DNA of 64,000 bases from CAVVUC01 sp963751395 (GTDB lineage: Bacteria > Verrucomicrobiota > Verrucomicrobiia > Chthoniobacterales > Chthoniobacteraceae), in contig CAVVUC010000002.1 in the NCBI GenBank assembly GCA_963751395.1, positions 1,922,001 to 1,986,000 on the forward strand, read 5' to 3'. Of the stretch, positions 63,994 to 64,000 are shown piece by piece. The notes beneath the pieces are model-generated. The model saw nothing but the letters and a program-made list of their open reading frames with translations, searched no databases and had not been told where the DNA came from. Numbering within the stretch: the stretch's first letter is position 1; each line of letters opens with the position of its first letter. Made by a program: the position numbers and the translations under genes.

Positions 63994-64000
63994 CTTGGAC

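Overview
The window looks like a soil or freshwater member of the Verrucomicrobiota (possibly Chthoniobacterales-like). This is inferred from gene content only: autotransporter-associated beta-strand repeat proteins, orphan pseudopilin-like proteins, a DUF5069 protein, the futalosine menaquinone enzyme MqnD, a homospermidine synthase, and an RG-I pectin lyase/esterase pair. LPS-core genes (KdsB, a GmhB-like phosphatase) and several outer-membrane barrels show a Gram-negative envelope. DNA is GC-rich throughout. No rRNA operon, CRISPR array or intact phage is visible. One tRNA (Arg-UCU) is present.

Layout. 1-5516 (-): a giant secreted beta-strand repeat protein, cut by the window edge and frameshifted near its 3' end. 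5972-6373: a type IV pilin/GspG-like protein. 6625-14799: a sensory and surface locus with a CHASE2 histidine kinase and a REC-PAS-HK-REC hybrid in one operon, divergent from an outer-membrane barrel and a FecR/beta-helix exoprotein. 14998-21826: housekeeping (pyrE, a tRNA, UspA, a metallo-hydrolase, the tail-specific protease Prc, a BaiN-like flavoprotein). 22161-24573: a small OMP with a strong terminator, a palindrome-rich patch with transposase remnants, and a K+ channel. 24669-32280: a lipoprotein hydrolase, a GT4 glycosyltransferase, an octaheme cytochrome c-TPR protein, a ThuA-like protein and a sugar transferase. 32510-36816: a divergent rhamnogalacturonan lyase and rhamnogalacturonan acetylesterase. 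36959-39738: feoA-feoA-feoB plus a small Cys-rich membrane protein. 39707-43837: pyrG, kdsB, a gmhB-like gene and mqnD. 43964-48954: a lone ABC-2 permease, then an ABC exporter operon. 49019-58698: metallo-hydrolases, DUF5069, an OMP with an unusual helical insert, an LssY_C protein, a pseudopilin, a coiled-coil/TPR operon and an HNH endonuclease. 58978-61572: a two-gene homospermidine pathway. 61821-63993: uvrB, carrying a frameshift and an in-frame palindromic insertion.

The most distinctive feature is a population of short palindromic or MITE-like repeats. They lie between genes and also intrude into coding sequence, giving the C-terminus of the GmhB-like protein and an extra block of about 40 residues inside UvrB. 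The second point of interest is the CHASE2 kinase/FecR-beta-helix/barrel locus. Two apparent frameshifts (the repeat protein and uvrB) may be sequencing errors or real. All functions are read from motifs by eye; no database search was run.
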